Positions 17,060-25,554 of a DNA stretch of 64,000 bases are shown piece by piece. Both the position numbers and the translations under genes were made by a program. The stretch comes from Nocardia speluncae NBRC 108251 (GTDB taxonomy: Bacteria; Actinomycetota; Actinomycetes; Mycobacteriales; Mycobacteriaceae): the NCBI RefSeq assembly GCF_001613245.1, contig NZ_BDBZ01000028.1:62001-126000 (forward strand). Direction: 5' to 3'. The notes under the pieces are model-generated. The model saw only the letters and a list, made by a program, of their open reading frames with translations, searched no databases and was not told the origin of the DNA. Each line of letters begins with the position of its first letter. Position 1 is the first letter of the stretch.

Positions 17060-18280
17060 ATGGGAGCCACGATGAGCAGGGACATGGAGCGTGGCATAGG
17101 CCAGCGGGTAGCAGAAGAACGAAAGCTTGCCGGGTGGACACAGCCCCGGTTGGCTCAGGAAGCGAACGTGTCGGTGTCGCTGGTGCGCGCCGTGGAGCAG
17201 GGACGGGCGCCGGCCTCACCAGCGTTTGTATCCTCGGTCGCCAAGGCATTCAAGACCAGTCCGGCCGAAATCCTCGGCCAGCCGTACCCGCGAACGACAC
17301 GTGACGAAACCGAGGTATCCTCCGGTATCGCGTTGATCCGCAGCGAACTTGCCGCGTACGACATTCCGCCGGCCGGGCTCCGGCCACGGTCAATCGCGGA
17401 GATAGCCGCGGACGTGGAGCGAATGCGGACCTTGCGGCGCGCGTCGAGTCTGCGGCAGATGTCGCAGGACCTGCCCGTACTCATGACCGAAGTTCGTGCC
17501 CTGGTTCATTCTGAGCAGGGCGGCAACCTGCAGCGCGCATATCGCCTGCTGTGCGAGATGTACCTGTGCGCCCGCGGGCTGGCGCACAAGCTCGGATACA
17601 CCGATCTGATGACGGTGGCTATCGAGCGTCTCGGGTGGGCGGCCGCGTTCACAGGCAGCCGGCTATGGGTGACCTCGGCGCAGTACTTCCGGGCATCGAT
17701 CCTCACCTCGACCGGCGATTGGAACACCGCACTGGTCTACCTCGAGCGCTGCCGGACCGAACTGGAATCCGAACTGGCCAGCGACGATATCGAGCATCTT
17801 GTCAGCTGGGGCGGGCTACACCTGCAATCCGGTCTGGCAGCTGCACGCGCCGGCGATCGGGATACCGCGGACGCTCATCTGGCCGAAGCGCGGGAGACGG
17901 CCGCGCGGGTCGGGGATCCGAACTACCACGAACCGGTGTTCTACTTCGGCCCGACGAATGTCGGTATCTGGTCGGTCGGGCTGGCTGTAGAGATGCTGGA
18001 CGGTACCGAGGGGATCAACCGGGCCCGGAATCTGCCGGTGCCGGCGTCCACGCCGAAGTCTCGGGCGGGTCATCTATATATCGACCTGGCGCGCGGCTTC
18101 CTGCTGCACGGCGACCGGGCAAAGACTCTGGACGCATTGAACACGGCCCGGAAGACGGCGCCGATACAGACCCGGTATCACCCGATGGTGCACGAGACGG
18201 TGCGGGTGTTGGCGCGGCAGGAAGCACGGAGTACCGAGAGCCTGCGCGGCTTCGCTGCGTGGTGCGGCGTCGGACAGTAG
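17060..18280 (+). CDS. XRE-family regulator with helical-repeat C-terminal domain
   Basis: The 406-residue protein has an N-terminal helix-turn-helix (about residues 12-66: RVAEERKLAGWTQPRLAQEANVSVSLVRAVEQ) followed by about 330 residues of alpha-helical, TPR-like repeats (YRLLCEMYLCARGLAHKLG, SGLAAARAGDRDTADAHLAEA). This layout is common for actinobacterial regulators that sense a peptide or small signal and often accompany accessory genes. ATG codons at 17060, 17072 and 17084 are all possible starts. The gene lies between a CSD-like gene and an integrase remnant, which suggests acquisition with a mobile element. Confidence 0.85.
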   Translation: MGATMSRDMERGIGQRVAEERKLAGWTQPRLAQEANVSVSLVRAVEQGRAPASPAFVSSVAKAFKTSPAEILGQPYPRTTRDETEVSSGIALIRSELAAYDIPPAGLRPRSIAEIAADVERMRTLRRASSLRQMSQDLPVLMTEVRALVHSEQGGNLQRAYRLLCEMYLCARGLAHKLGYTDLMTVAIERLGWAAAFTGSRLWVTSAQYFRASILTSTGDWNTALVYLERCRTELESELASDDIEHLVSWGGLHLQSGLAAARAGDRDTADAHLAEARETAARVGDPNYHEPVFYFGPTNVGIWSVGLAVEMLDGTEGINRARNLPVPASTPKSRAGHLYIDLARGFLLHGDRAKTLDALNTARKTAPIQTRYHPMVHETVRVLARQEARSTESLRGFAAWCGVGQ

Positions 18281-18463
18281 TTGGCCTCGAGTCCAGCGGG
18301 ACAGCGGCCATCCCGCAACGACCGCCCTGGCGAGGATGCCGGGCACTCCAATCGCGCGATCACGCTGAAGGTATACACGGACCTGTTCGACACGGACCTG
18401 GACAAGCCGGCCGACGGCATTCATACCGCCTACGCTCCGGCGGAGTGTGCCCAAACAGCCTAG
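18281..18463 (+). pseudogene. Tyrosine recombinase (phage-type integrase) C-terminal remnant
   Basis: The last 40 codons read AGHSNRAITLKVYTDLF followed by DTDLDKPAD, matching the C-terminus of tyrosine integrases, which normally have LGHSS..VTLxxYxHLF. This includes the catalytic histidine of the GHS box and the nucleophilic tyrosine. The upstream 17 codons are unrelated, and the rest of the recombinase (Arg-rich catalytic part and DNA-binding domain) is missing. The join with unrelated sequence lies near 18330. Confidence 0.65.
18446..18455. repeat. Right copy of 10-bp direct repeat TGTGCCCAAA
   Basis: The repeat matches 16537-16546. It overlaps the end of the integrase remnant, where attachment sites of such elements are often found. 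Confidence 0.3.
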
Positions 18464-18484
18464 AAATCGCCCCGACCAGGGCCC

Positions 18485-18509
18485 CCGTTGGTGGCGCGGC
18501 CACCAACGG
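18485..18509. terminator. Hairpin terminator at the 3' end of the mce operon
   Basis: A perfect 11-bp stem, CCGTTGGTGGC with GCCACCAACGG, has a 3-base loop and lies 12 bases beyond the stop of the last operon gene. It sits between convergent transcription units and may work in both directions. Confidence 0.7.
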
Positions 18510-18520
18510 AGGCGCCTGAA

Positions 18521-19123
18521 TCAGTTGCCCGGCAACGGCGCCGGTGCCGGCTCACCCTCCGGGGCCGGCTGGCCCGCGGCTCCACCCGCCAGCATGGCCA
18601 GATCCCACTGGTTGACGATCCAGCGGTCACCATCTTTCTCCAGCCCCGCGACCACCGCGATGTCCTGCCGCTTCGGTTCCGGGGTCACGGCATTCGTCTT
18701 CATCAGGCCGATATTCACCAGGACCTTGGCGCTTTCCTCGTCGCCGGACTGGAAACCGCAGGTCGTTTCGTCGACCCAGGATTTCACCTTGGATTCGGTG
18801 AGCAGCTGGCGCAGGACATCCCAGTTCTGCTCCATCGAGCCCACCACATCGTCGGTGGCGCCGTCCTTCATGGCCTTCAGGAACCCGTCGAGATCACCCT
18901 CGAAATCGTAGGTGTTGGTCGACCGGGCAAAATCGCATGCTGCCCGCGTGGATTCGTCTTGCGTGGCGAGTTCACCGCTGTTCTGCTGGTAGGCGCGGAA
19001 ATACAGCACCCCCGCGGTGACCAGCGCCACCAGCACCACACCGGTGACGAAGGCGATCACCACCGGGAGCAGACCGGATTTGCCGTCGGGGTCCTGCGCT
19101 GCCGCGGTCTCGTTCTTCGCCAT
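18521..19123 (-). CDS. Mce-associated membrane protein
   Basis: The 200-residue protein has a short polar N-terminus, one membrane helix (about residues 18-42, LLPVVIAFVTGVVLVALVTAGV) and an exported domain with two cysteines and a conserved Trp-rich end (DGDRWIVNQWDLAM). This matches Mas (Mce-associated) proteins, which accompany and stabilise Mce lipid transporters. It is the last gene of the operon, 40 bases after the preceding Mas gene. The C-terminus is Pro/Ala-rich. Confidence 0.85.
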   Translation of the reverse strand: MAKNETAAAQDPDGKSGLLPVVIAFVTGVVLVALVTAGVLYFRAYQQNSGELATQDESTRAACDFARSTNTYDFEGDLDGFLKAMKDGATDDVVGSMEQNWDVLRQLLTESKVKSWVDETTCGFQSGDEESAKVLVNIGLMKTNAVTPEPKRQDIAVVAGLEKDGDRWIVNQWDLAMLAGGAAGQPAPEGEPAPAPLPGN

Positions 19124-19163
19124 AGCTTCGAGTCCTAACTTCTGTTTCGTCTCGCGGCTGCCA

Positions 19164-20042
19164 CTACTGCTGCATCATCGGCGTATCGAAGTCGGCCACC
19201 AGCCAGCGACCCTCGACCTTCTCCATATCGACATTGGCCGCCACCTTGACCCGGCCGGGCCCCTGCTCCTGCGGGCCGCCGACGGTGGTGAACTGCTGGT
19301 CGATCACCAGCACCACGCGCGCTTTGTCGCCGTCACCGGATTCGTATCCGCACTGCACCTCGCTGGCGGTGGAGTTGACCTGGGTTTCGGCGAACCGGGC
19401 CTTCAGATCGGGTCCGATCTGCGACACCAGTTTCTTCCAGTCACCGGTCGCAGTCCGATCCAGCCGACTCACGTAGTCGTCGGCCTCGTCGCCGGTGTAG
19501 GTGGCGAAGCTGTTCCCGAAATCGCAGGCGGCCTTGGTGGCCGCGGCACGCCGGTCCAGCTCGGACTGGCGATCATTGGCGAGATAGAAGAAAACACCGA
19601 CCGCGACAAGGGCACCGATCACCAGCACGGCCGCCCCGGCCAGCACCGGCAGCGGGAACCGGCCGGAAGACTTCTTTTCTTCCGCACCGGTTTCCGGTTC
19701 GCCGGCACCGGACTGCTGCGCCGACTGCACGGTGTTTTCGCTCCCCGGCTCGCCCGATATTCCGGCCGTGGATTTCCCGAGCGCAACCGTCGGTTCCGAG
19801 TCCGGGGGGTCGACCTTCGCAGTAGCGTCGGGATCGGCGGATTTGTCGACCTTCACCGTAGCGTCCGGATCAGCGGACTCCCCGGCTGCTTTATCCGCGG
19901 GTTCACCCGAACCGGTCGAGTCTGCGGTCGCAGCACTGTCGGTCGATGGACTACCGGAGGTGGTGTGCTCAGCCGCGTCGTCCGCCGGCACACCAGTGCC
20001 TTCCGGCTCCAATGGGTCGGAGCTGGGTTTTTTCGAGGACAT
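19164..20042 (-). CDS. Mce-associated membrane protein with acidic N-terminal tail
   Basis: The 292-residue protein begins with about 130 residues of acidic low-complexity sequence (repeats of SADPDATVKVDK type), followed by one membrane helix (FPLVLAGAA-type, near residues 133-155) and an exported Mas domain ending DGRWLVADFDTPMM-like. The last domain resembles the neighbouring Mas protein, so the two are paralogues within one operon. The long acidic cytoplasmic tail is the main difference. No active site is expected; the role is probably structural in the Mce complex. Confidence 0.8.
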   Translation of the reverse strand: MSSKKPSSDPLEPEGTGVPADDAAEHTTSGSPSTDSAATADSTGSGEPADKAAGESADPDATVKVDKSADPDATAKVDPPDSEPTVALGKSTAGISGEPGSENTVQSAQQSGAGEPETGAEEKKSSGRFPLPVLAGAAVLVIGALVAVGVFFYLANDRQSELDRRAAATKAACDFGNSFATYTGDEADDYVSRLDRTATGDWKKLVSQIGPDLKARFAETQVNSTASEVQCGYESGDGDKARVVLVIDQQFTTVGGPQEQGPGRVKVAANVDMEKVEGRWLVADFDTPMMQQ

Positions 20043-20179
20043 CTGTACTGTTCACACCTTCCCGGCGCATCTCTGCGGACGCGCCGTAATCTGCCGGCCG
20101 GAAGACAAGCGCCGGGTGTGGCGGGCATCTCTGCGAGAGTATGCACCGTCGCACCCGGCACCGGACGACCGGTCTCCTA

Positions 20180-21340
20180 CTACCGCACAGGCGGCAGCGT
20201 ACGCTCGTTCGGATCCACACCCGGCGGGATGTGCGCGCCGTTGTCCGGCACGTCCGGTCGCGGTGCGTTGGCCGCGCCGCGGATCTGCTGACCGGGTCCT
20301 GGGTTGTCACAGTAGTTCCACTTCGGCAGCGTGCCGTCCTGGACGACCTGTGTTTTCACCGGAGTGGACTGGTACTGGCAGTAGGGCCGGAACCAGATAT
20401 CGAGCATGGCGTGGAACTCGTTGTCATGGGCGGGTACACCCAATGCCGCGCCACCGAGTTCGAGCGCGGGGAACAGCGCCGCCAGCGCCGGCTGGCGCAG
20501 TTGCGCCGCACGGGTGACGGCGACGAAATTGTTCACCAGCGTGGTTATCGGATCGCTGGTGGCATCCAGCGTCGCGGTAACACTGGCGAACTGTCCGGGC
20601 GCCTGATCCAGCACCTTCACCAGTTCGGCATTCGCCTTGTTGAACTGGTCGAACAGAACCTGCGAGTTCGCGGTCAGGGTGCCCAGGTCCGGCTGGGCCT
20701 GGGATGTGGTCGCGACAATGGTGCGCAGATTCGTGATCAGGTTCGTGGTCTGCGGCAGCAGATTCTCCAGCCCGGCCGATACGAGGCTGACGCCTTCGAT
20801 CAGCGAACGCAGCTGATCGGGCCCACCGCTGAGCGCGATATCGAGTTCGTTCAGGATCACCGAGAAATGCTCCGGGTTCACCTGCGCGATAAGGTCGCTG
20901 GAGTTCTCCAGGACCGCGGATATCGGCACCGGAGTGCTGACCCGTTCGGGGTCGAAGGTGATCTCCGAACCGTCGGCCAGGAACGGCCCCTGGTTCCCGG
21001 CGGGCCGGAAATCGATGTATTGCTCGCCGGCGCCGGACAGGGCCTGTACCGCGACCTTCGTATCCACCGGGATATCCCATTTGGATTCGATCTCGGCTTC
21101 GGCCTGGATTCCGGCGCCGTTGTCGACGAGTTCGAGACTGCTCACCTCGCCGACCCGGTAGCCGCGCAGCGTGACATCGTTCCCGGTTTGCAGGCCACCG
21201 GAACGATCCAGGTTCACGATGACGGTGTAGGTACTGCGCAGCGGGTTCACCCGCATGACGTTGACCATCAGATAGGTTCCGCCGATGAGCAGGGCCAGGA
21301 CGATACCGAGGTTCGACCACAGAATCTTGTTCTTCAGCAT
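20180..21340 (-). CDS. mceF: MCE family protein, MceF position
   Basis: The 386-residue protein has one N-terminal membrane anchor (NLGIVLALLIGGTYLMVNV), an MCE domain with GLQTGNDVTLRGYRVGEVSSL, and a long helical domain. The C-terminal tail is Pro-rich. Mce proteins form the periplasmic tunnel of lipid or sterol importers. Its start codon overlaps the MceE stop as ATGA. It is the sixth MCE gene in the operon. Confidence 0.9.
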   Translation of the reverse strand: MLKNKILWSNLGIVLALLIGGTYLMVNVMRVNPLRSTYTVIVNLDRSGGLQTGNDVTLRGYRVGEVSSLELVDNGAGIQAEAEIESKWDIPVDTKVAVQALSGAGEQYIDFRPAGNQGPFLADGSEITFDPERVSTPVPISAVLENSSDLIAQVNPEHFSVILNELDIALSGGPDQLRSLIEGVSLVSAGLENLLPQTTNLITNLRTIVATTSQAQPDLGTLTANSQVLFDQFNKANAELVKVLDQAPGQFASVTATLDATSDPITTLVNNFVAVTRAAQLRQPALAALFPALELGGAALGVPAHDNEFHAMLDIWFRPYCQYQSTPVKTQVVQDGTLPKWNYCDNPGPGQQIRGAANAPRPDVPDNGAHIPPGVDPNERTLPPVR

Positions 21341-22434
21341 CAGTGGCCTCCCACACGCTGCTGGACGACCTGGAGGATCTGGATCAGGCTGCCCGCGAAA
21401 TCCTGTAGATCGCGCACATCGTAGAAGTGGCTGGTGCCTGGGGCCGTGAGCATCGCGATATCGAGATTGGTCACATTGACCTGGGCGGCCAGGCTGCTTC
21501 CGCGGAAGGTGGCATCCACGGGACCGCGCAGTTCGTGCAGGATATCCATCAGTGCACCGAACTTGTCCCCGGTGGCCGCGAGCGCCGCCATCAAGCTGTT
21601 CAGGCTGTCCAGGGTGCCCCCCAGATCGCCGCCGGTGGTGTTCGCGTAGTCGCCGAGCGCCGCGCTGGTGGTGGAGATCTTGCTCAGCAGATCGCCCAGC
21701 GCCCGGTTGTTCTCGGCGACCGCGCCGATCATATCCGGCAGCGTATCGGCGACCTGGCCGAGTTCGTTGCGGCGGGTTTCGAGAGTACCTGCCAGCACGC
21801 TGAATTCGCCGAGAACACTGTCGACCCGCGCGGAGTTCGCGTTGATACTGGAAACCACGCCGGTGATCTCGTTGACCAGATGGACCAACTGGTCACTGCG
21901 CCCGCCGACAATGGAATCGAGTTCGGTGCCCAGCCGGGTGAGGTGGGCGATGCCGCCGCCGTTGAACATCAGCGATACCGACAGCAGTAGTTCCTCCACC
22001 GTGGCGCCGGCCGAGGTCTTCTCGATGGGCAGGGTGTCGCCGTCTTCGAGTAGGGCCGTTCCGGGTTCGGTCTGTGGTTTGGCGACCGCGATGAAGACAT
22101 CACCGAGTGGGGTCGCCTGGCGCAGTTCGGCGGTGGTCCCGACCGGGAGTTCGATGTCCTTGCGAATCTCCATATCCACGATCGCCTGGAAATTCTTGGT
22201 TTCGATCTTGGTGACCACGCCGACATCGGAACCGCCGACCTTCACCTTGGCCTGGTCGGGCAGATTCAGTGCATTGTCGAATACCGCCCGCAGGCCGAGG
22301 GTTTCCCCGCTCGCGCCCGGCTTCGGCAGCGGAATATCCTCCACCGTCAGGCCGCAACCGGAGGCCAGCGCCACCGTACCGGCCGCTACCAGGGCGGTTA
22401 CGGTGCGGCGGGCGCGGCGGATTGTTCGCATCAT
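21340..22434 (-). CDS. mceE: MCE family lipoprotein, MceE position
   Basis: The 364-residue protein has a signal peptide with lipobox ASGC near residue 27 and the MceE-typical mature start LTVEDIPLPKPG. An MCE domain (FDNALNLPDQAKVKVGGSDVG) and helical repeats follow. In mycobacteria this position is the LprK-type lipoprotein of the Mce complex. Both ends overlap neighbouring genes by four bases. Confidence 0.9.
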   Translation of the reverse strand: MMRTIRRARRTVTALVAAGTVALASGCGLTVEDIPLPKPGASGETLGLRAVFDNALNLPDQAKVKVGGSDVGVVTKIETKNFQAIVDMEIRKDIELPVGTTAELRQATPLGDVFIAVAKPQTEPGTALLEDGDTLPIEKTSAGATVEELLLSVSLMFNGGGIAHLTRLGTELDSIVGGRSDQLVHLVNEITGVVSSINANSARVDSVLGEFSVLAGTLETRRNELGQVADTLPDMIGAVAENNRALGDLLSKISTTSAALGDYANTTGGDLGGTLDSLNSLMAALAATGDKFGALMDILHELRGPVDATFRGSSLAAQVNVTNLDIAMLTAPGTSHFYDVRDLQDFAGSLIQILQVVQQRVGGH

Positions 22435-23531
22435 TTCGTCAGTCCCAGCAGTGCGGCAGTGAGTCCGAAGTCCGGTCCGAAATCTTCGGGCCGGCCGGTC
22501 CGGCAGCCGTCGGATCGCATCTGAATCCGTTCGCAGAACAGGCTCACGATTTCGCCGCCCGCGAGGTTGGTGCCGATCAGCGCGTGCAACCGGACGTAGC
22601 CCTGCTCGTAGTTCATCGAGCGGTGGATGTTCTGCAGCAGCATCGGCGCGACGTCGACCACTTCGGTGACCCCGTGCGAGTTCTGCCGCAATTGGTCGAT
22701 CACCGTGTTCATCCTGGTCAGCGTGTCCACCAGCTGATCCTGATGCTGCCCGAAGATCGAACTGGTGTTGTTCAGGAAGTCGTAGAGCTGCTGCAGCGTG
22801 GCCTGCAGGCCGGGCGCCTGCTCGGCCAGCATGGTCGTCATCTGAGTGGCCTGATTGCTGAAATCGCGGACGGCCTGATCGTTCTCGGCCAGCATCGTGG
22901 TCAGCTCGTTGAGCTTGGTGATGATGTTGGCGATAGCGCCCTTGTTGTCGACACCGACCTTCAGCGCGCCGGACAGCGCGTTGAGGGTGTCGCGCATCTT
23001 CCCGCCCTGGCCGTTGAGCATCGGATACAGCACCCGGCCCGACAGTGGGCCGACACCTTCCTGCCCCTCTTGCGGTTTCAGTGCATCGGCGAACTGGTCG
23101 ATGGTTTTGAGCATGGTGTCCAGCTCCACCGGCACATCGGTTTTCTCCAGCGGCAGGTGGTCGCCGTCTTCGAGTGTCTCGCCCTCGACGTAGCGCGGCG
23201 TGAACTCGATATGCCGGTTGGTGACGATCGACGGGGAGATCACCACGGCCTTGGCGGATTTCGGGATCTCCACATCACCGTCGATGCTCATGTGGACTTC
23301 CACGAGATCACCGTGCGGGATGATCTTGTCGACCTTGCCGACCTCGAGCCCGAGCACGGTGATCGGGTTGCCCTCGTACATACCGGCGATGTTCTCGAAA
23401 TCCGCGGTGATCAACATATCGCCGCCGACCAGACTGTTCACCATCGAACAACTGCCCAGAGCCAGCGCCGATGCGCCGATGACCAGAGCTTTCGCGCTCT
23501 TCTTCACGAGGTCGATGTTCAACGGATTCAT
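22431..23531 (-). CDS. mceD: MCE family protein, MceD position, with lipobox
   Basis: The 366-residue protein starts at ATG 23531, overlapping the MceC stop; an upstream in-frame codon at 23564 lies inside mceC and is unlikely. The N-terminal signal ends in ALGSC, a plausible lipobox, so this subunit may be lipid-anchored as well as MceE. The MCE domain includes NIAGMYEGNPITVLGLEVG. It is part of the Mce lipid-import complex in the cell envelope. Confidence 0.88.
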   Translation of the reverse strand: MNPLNIDLVKKSAKALVIGASALALGSCSMVNSLVGGDMLITADFENIAGMYEGNPITVLGLEVGKVDKIIPHGDLVEVHMSIDGDVEIPKSAKAVVISPSIVTNRHIEFTPRYVEGETLEDGDHLPLEKTDVPVELDTMLKTIDQFADALKPQEGQEGVGPLSGRVLYPMLNGQGGKMRDTLNALSGALKVGVDNKGAIANIITKLNELTTMLAENDQAVRDFSNQATQMTTMLAEQAPGLQATLQQLYDFLNNTSSIFGQHQDQLVDTLTRMNTVIDQLRQNSHGVTEVVDVAPMLLQNIHRSMNYEQGYVRLHALIGTNLAGGEIVSLFCERIQMRSDGCRTGRPEDFGPDFGLTAALLGLTK

Positions 23532-24526
23532 CCCTGGCACCCCTCGGCGACTTGGGCGAAGCACAACCAGTTGTCCGGGAACAACCAGGGGATACCGACC
23601 TCGGCGTAGTTGCCGTTACCCCAGGCGTTGGCCAGGTAGCGCACCGACGGCGGCATGATCGACAGCAACCGGTCGAGGTTGTCCTTGTTCTTCTGCAAGC
23701 CTGCGGCCATGGTGTTGAGCTGATCGAGCGTCGTGCCGAACTGGTTGTTGTTCTGCGCGCCGATCGCCTGCAGTTGCGCGGTCAGGGTCGCCACATTGTC
23801 CAGCAGGGTCCGCAGCAGTTGCTGGCGTTCCACCACCCGTGCGGCGATGGCCTCGCCCTGGGTGATGATCAGCAGGGCACTGTTGCGGTTGTCGGCCAGA
23901 ATGGTGGTCACCCGGTCGAGGTCCTTCAGCAGCTGCTCGACATCGTCCTTGCGGTTGTCGATCACCTTGGCCAGGGCGCCGATACTGTCCAGAGACTGGA
24001 CGACCAGCTCCGGGGAGCCCTGCAACTGTTCGTTGAACAGGTTCAGCGATTCGGCCAGTTTGCCGGGATCGAGCTCCTGGAATTCCGGGGTGCCCTTGTC
24101 GACCACATCGGCGAGGTCGTAGGGGACCGCGGTATTGGTCTTCGGGATCCGGTTGTCGGACAGGCCCGTACCGTCACCGGGTACGAGGTCGACGTAGCGG
24201 GCGCCGAGCAGGGTGGCCATCTTGATGGCCGCCCGCGCATCGGGTCCGAGTTCCACATCGTTGGAGACCTGGAGGGTGAGCAGAACGTGATCACCCTCGA
24301 GTTCGGCCGCCGACACCCGGCCCATCGGCACACCGGCCACATTGACCTTGTCACCGACGGAGATACCCGCGGATTGGACGAACTCGGCCTTGATCGACTG
24401 CTCGCCGATACCGAGACTACGGAAGCCACTCGACACGAGGACCAGGGCGGCAACCACGATGACGCCCATGATGCCGAGCCCGAAGTTGCGATTGTTGTTG
24501 AACCAGGTTTTGAAATCGGTCATCAT
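23528..24526 (-). CDS. mceC: MCE family protein, MceC position
   Basis: The 332-residue protein has an N-terminal membrane anchor (GLGIMGVIVVAALVLV), an MCE domain with SVGDKVNVAGVPMGRVSA, and a helical part that ends with cysteines. ATG 24526 is chosen because it overlaps the mceB stop as ATGA, as at the other junctions; ATG 24535 and 24523 are alternatives. It lacks the long Pro-rich tail often present in MceC proteins. Confidence 0.88.
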   Translation of the reverse strand: MMTDFKTWFNNNRNFGLGIMGVIVVAALVLVSSGFRSLGIGEQSIKAEFVQSAGISVGDKVNVAGVPMGRVSAAELEGDHVLLTLQVSNDVELGPDARAAIKMATLLGARYVDLVPGDGTGLSDNRIPKTNTAVPYDLADVVDKGTPEFQELDPGKLAESLNLFNEQLQGSPELVVQSLDSIGALAKVIDNRKDDVEQLLKDLDRVTTILADNRNSALLIITQGEAIAARVVERQQLLRTLLDNVATLTAQLQAIGAQNNNQFGTTLDQLNTMAAGLQKNKDNLDRLLSIMPPSVRYLANAWGNGNYAEVGIPWLFPDNWLCFAQVAEGCQG

Positions 24527-25554
24527 GGCCGGCACACCGCCGATTGCGAATTGCCGCCGATCTGCGAGAACAGACCGCGGGGGAACAGGACTCCGTACAG
24601 TGAGACATCCAACCGGCAGATATACGCGTTCGCGTAAGCGCCTTCGGAGGTGAAGCGTCCCGCGTCGGCGAGGATCGCGGGCAGGTCGATCGCGGCCTGA
24701 TCCAGTTTGGCACCGTTGGCCAGGAACAGGGTCAAAGCGTCACGTGTCGAATTCTGGACCGCCTCCAACTTGGGCTGGATATTGCCCACCATCCCGACGA
24801 GCGCAGTGGTGGCACCTGCGATCTGCTCGGTCGAGGAAAGCAGCGACTGCCCCTGCTCGTACAGGCCGCCGATCAGCGCCCTCGTCTGGGTTATCAGCGT
24901 CTCCAATTCACCCCCCCGTTTGGCCAGGCCTGCCATCACGCCGCTGAGGTTGGTGATCACATCGCTGAGAATGGCGTCACGCCGCTGGAAATCTGTGGCC
25001 ATGGTGGCGGCCTGGGTGATGAACGAACTCAACGAGACCCGGTCGCCCTGCAGGGCAAGGATGAAGGTCTCCGAGAGCCGGTTCACCTGTTCGGGTTCGA
25101 GCACCTCGAACAGGGGTTGGAATCCGTTGAGCAACGCCGAGACATCGAAGGACGGCTCGGTGCGATCGACGGGAATGGTGGCGTCCTCCGCCAACTGGGA
25201 CGTATCCCCGCCGGAGCCGGGGGCCAGCGCCACATAGCGCTGGCCGATCAGATTCTGGTATCGCACCAGCGCTTTGGTATTACCGAACAGGGTCTGATCG
25301 TCCTGGACGATGAAGCTCACCTCGGCATTCGACTCGCCGGTCAGCTCGATCTTCTCGACCTTCCCGACGCGCACACCCGCCATCCGGACATCGTCGCCCT
25401 CACGCAGACCCAGCACATCGGTGAAGACCGCGGAATACGATTTCGTACCACCGTCCACAGTGCGGGCCAGCGTATTCCACACCAGCACGGTGACCAGCAC
25501 CGATACCAGCGCGAACAGGCCGAATCCGATCAGCGGTTTCCGGACCCCCTTCAT
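24523..25554 (-). CDS. mceB: MCE family protein, MceB position
   Basis: The 343-residue protein has a membrane anchor (LIGFGLFALVSVLVTVLVW), an MCE domain with GLREGDDVRMAGVRVGKVEKI and the segment LIGQRYVALAPG that is typical of MceB. A helical domain and a cysteine-containing C-terminus follow. The start ATG overlaps the mceA stop (ATGA). Confidence 0.9.
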   Translation of the reverse strand: MKGVRKPLIGFGLFALVSVLVTVLVWNTLARTVDGGTKSYSAVFTDVLGLREGDDVRMAGVRVGKVEKIELTGESNAEVSFIVQDDQTLFGNTKALVRYQNLIGQRYVALAPGSGGDTSQLAEDATIPVDRTEPSFDVSALLNGFQPLFEVLEPEQVNRLSETFILALQGDRVSLSSFITQAATMATDFQRRDAILSDVITNLSGVMAGLAKRGGELETLITQTRALIGGLYEQGQSLLSSTEQIAGATTALVGMVGNIQPKLEAVQNSTRDALTLFLANGAKLDQAAIDLPAILADAGRFTSEGAYANAYICRLDVSLYGVLFPRGLFSQIGGNSQSAVCRP

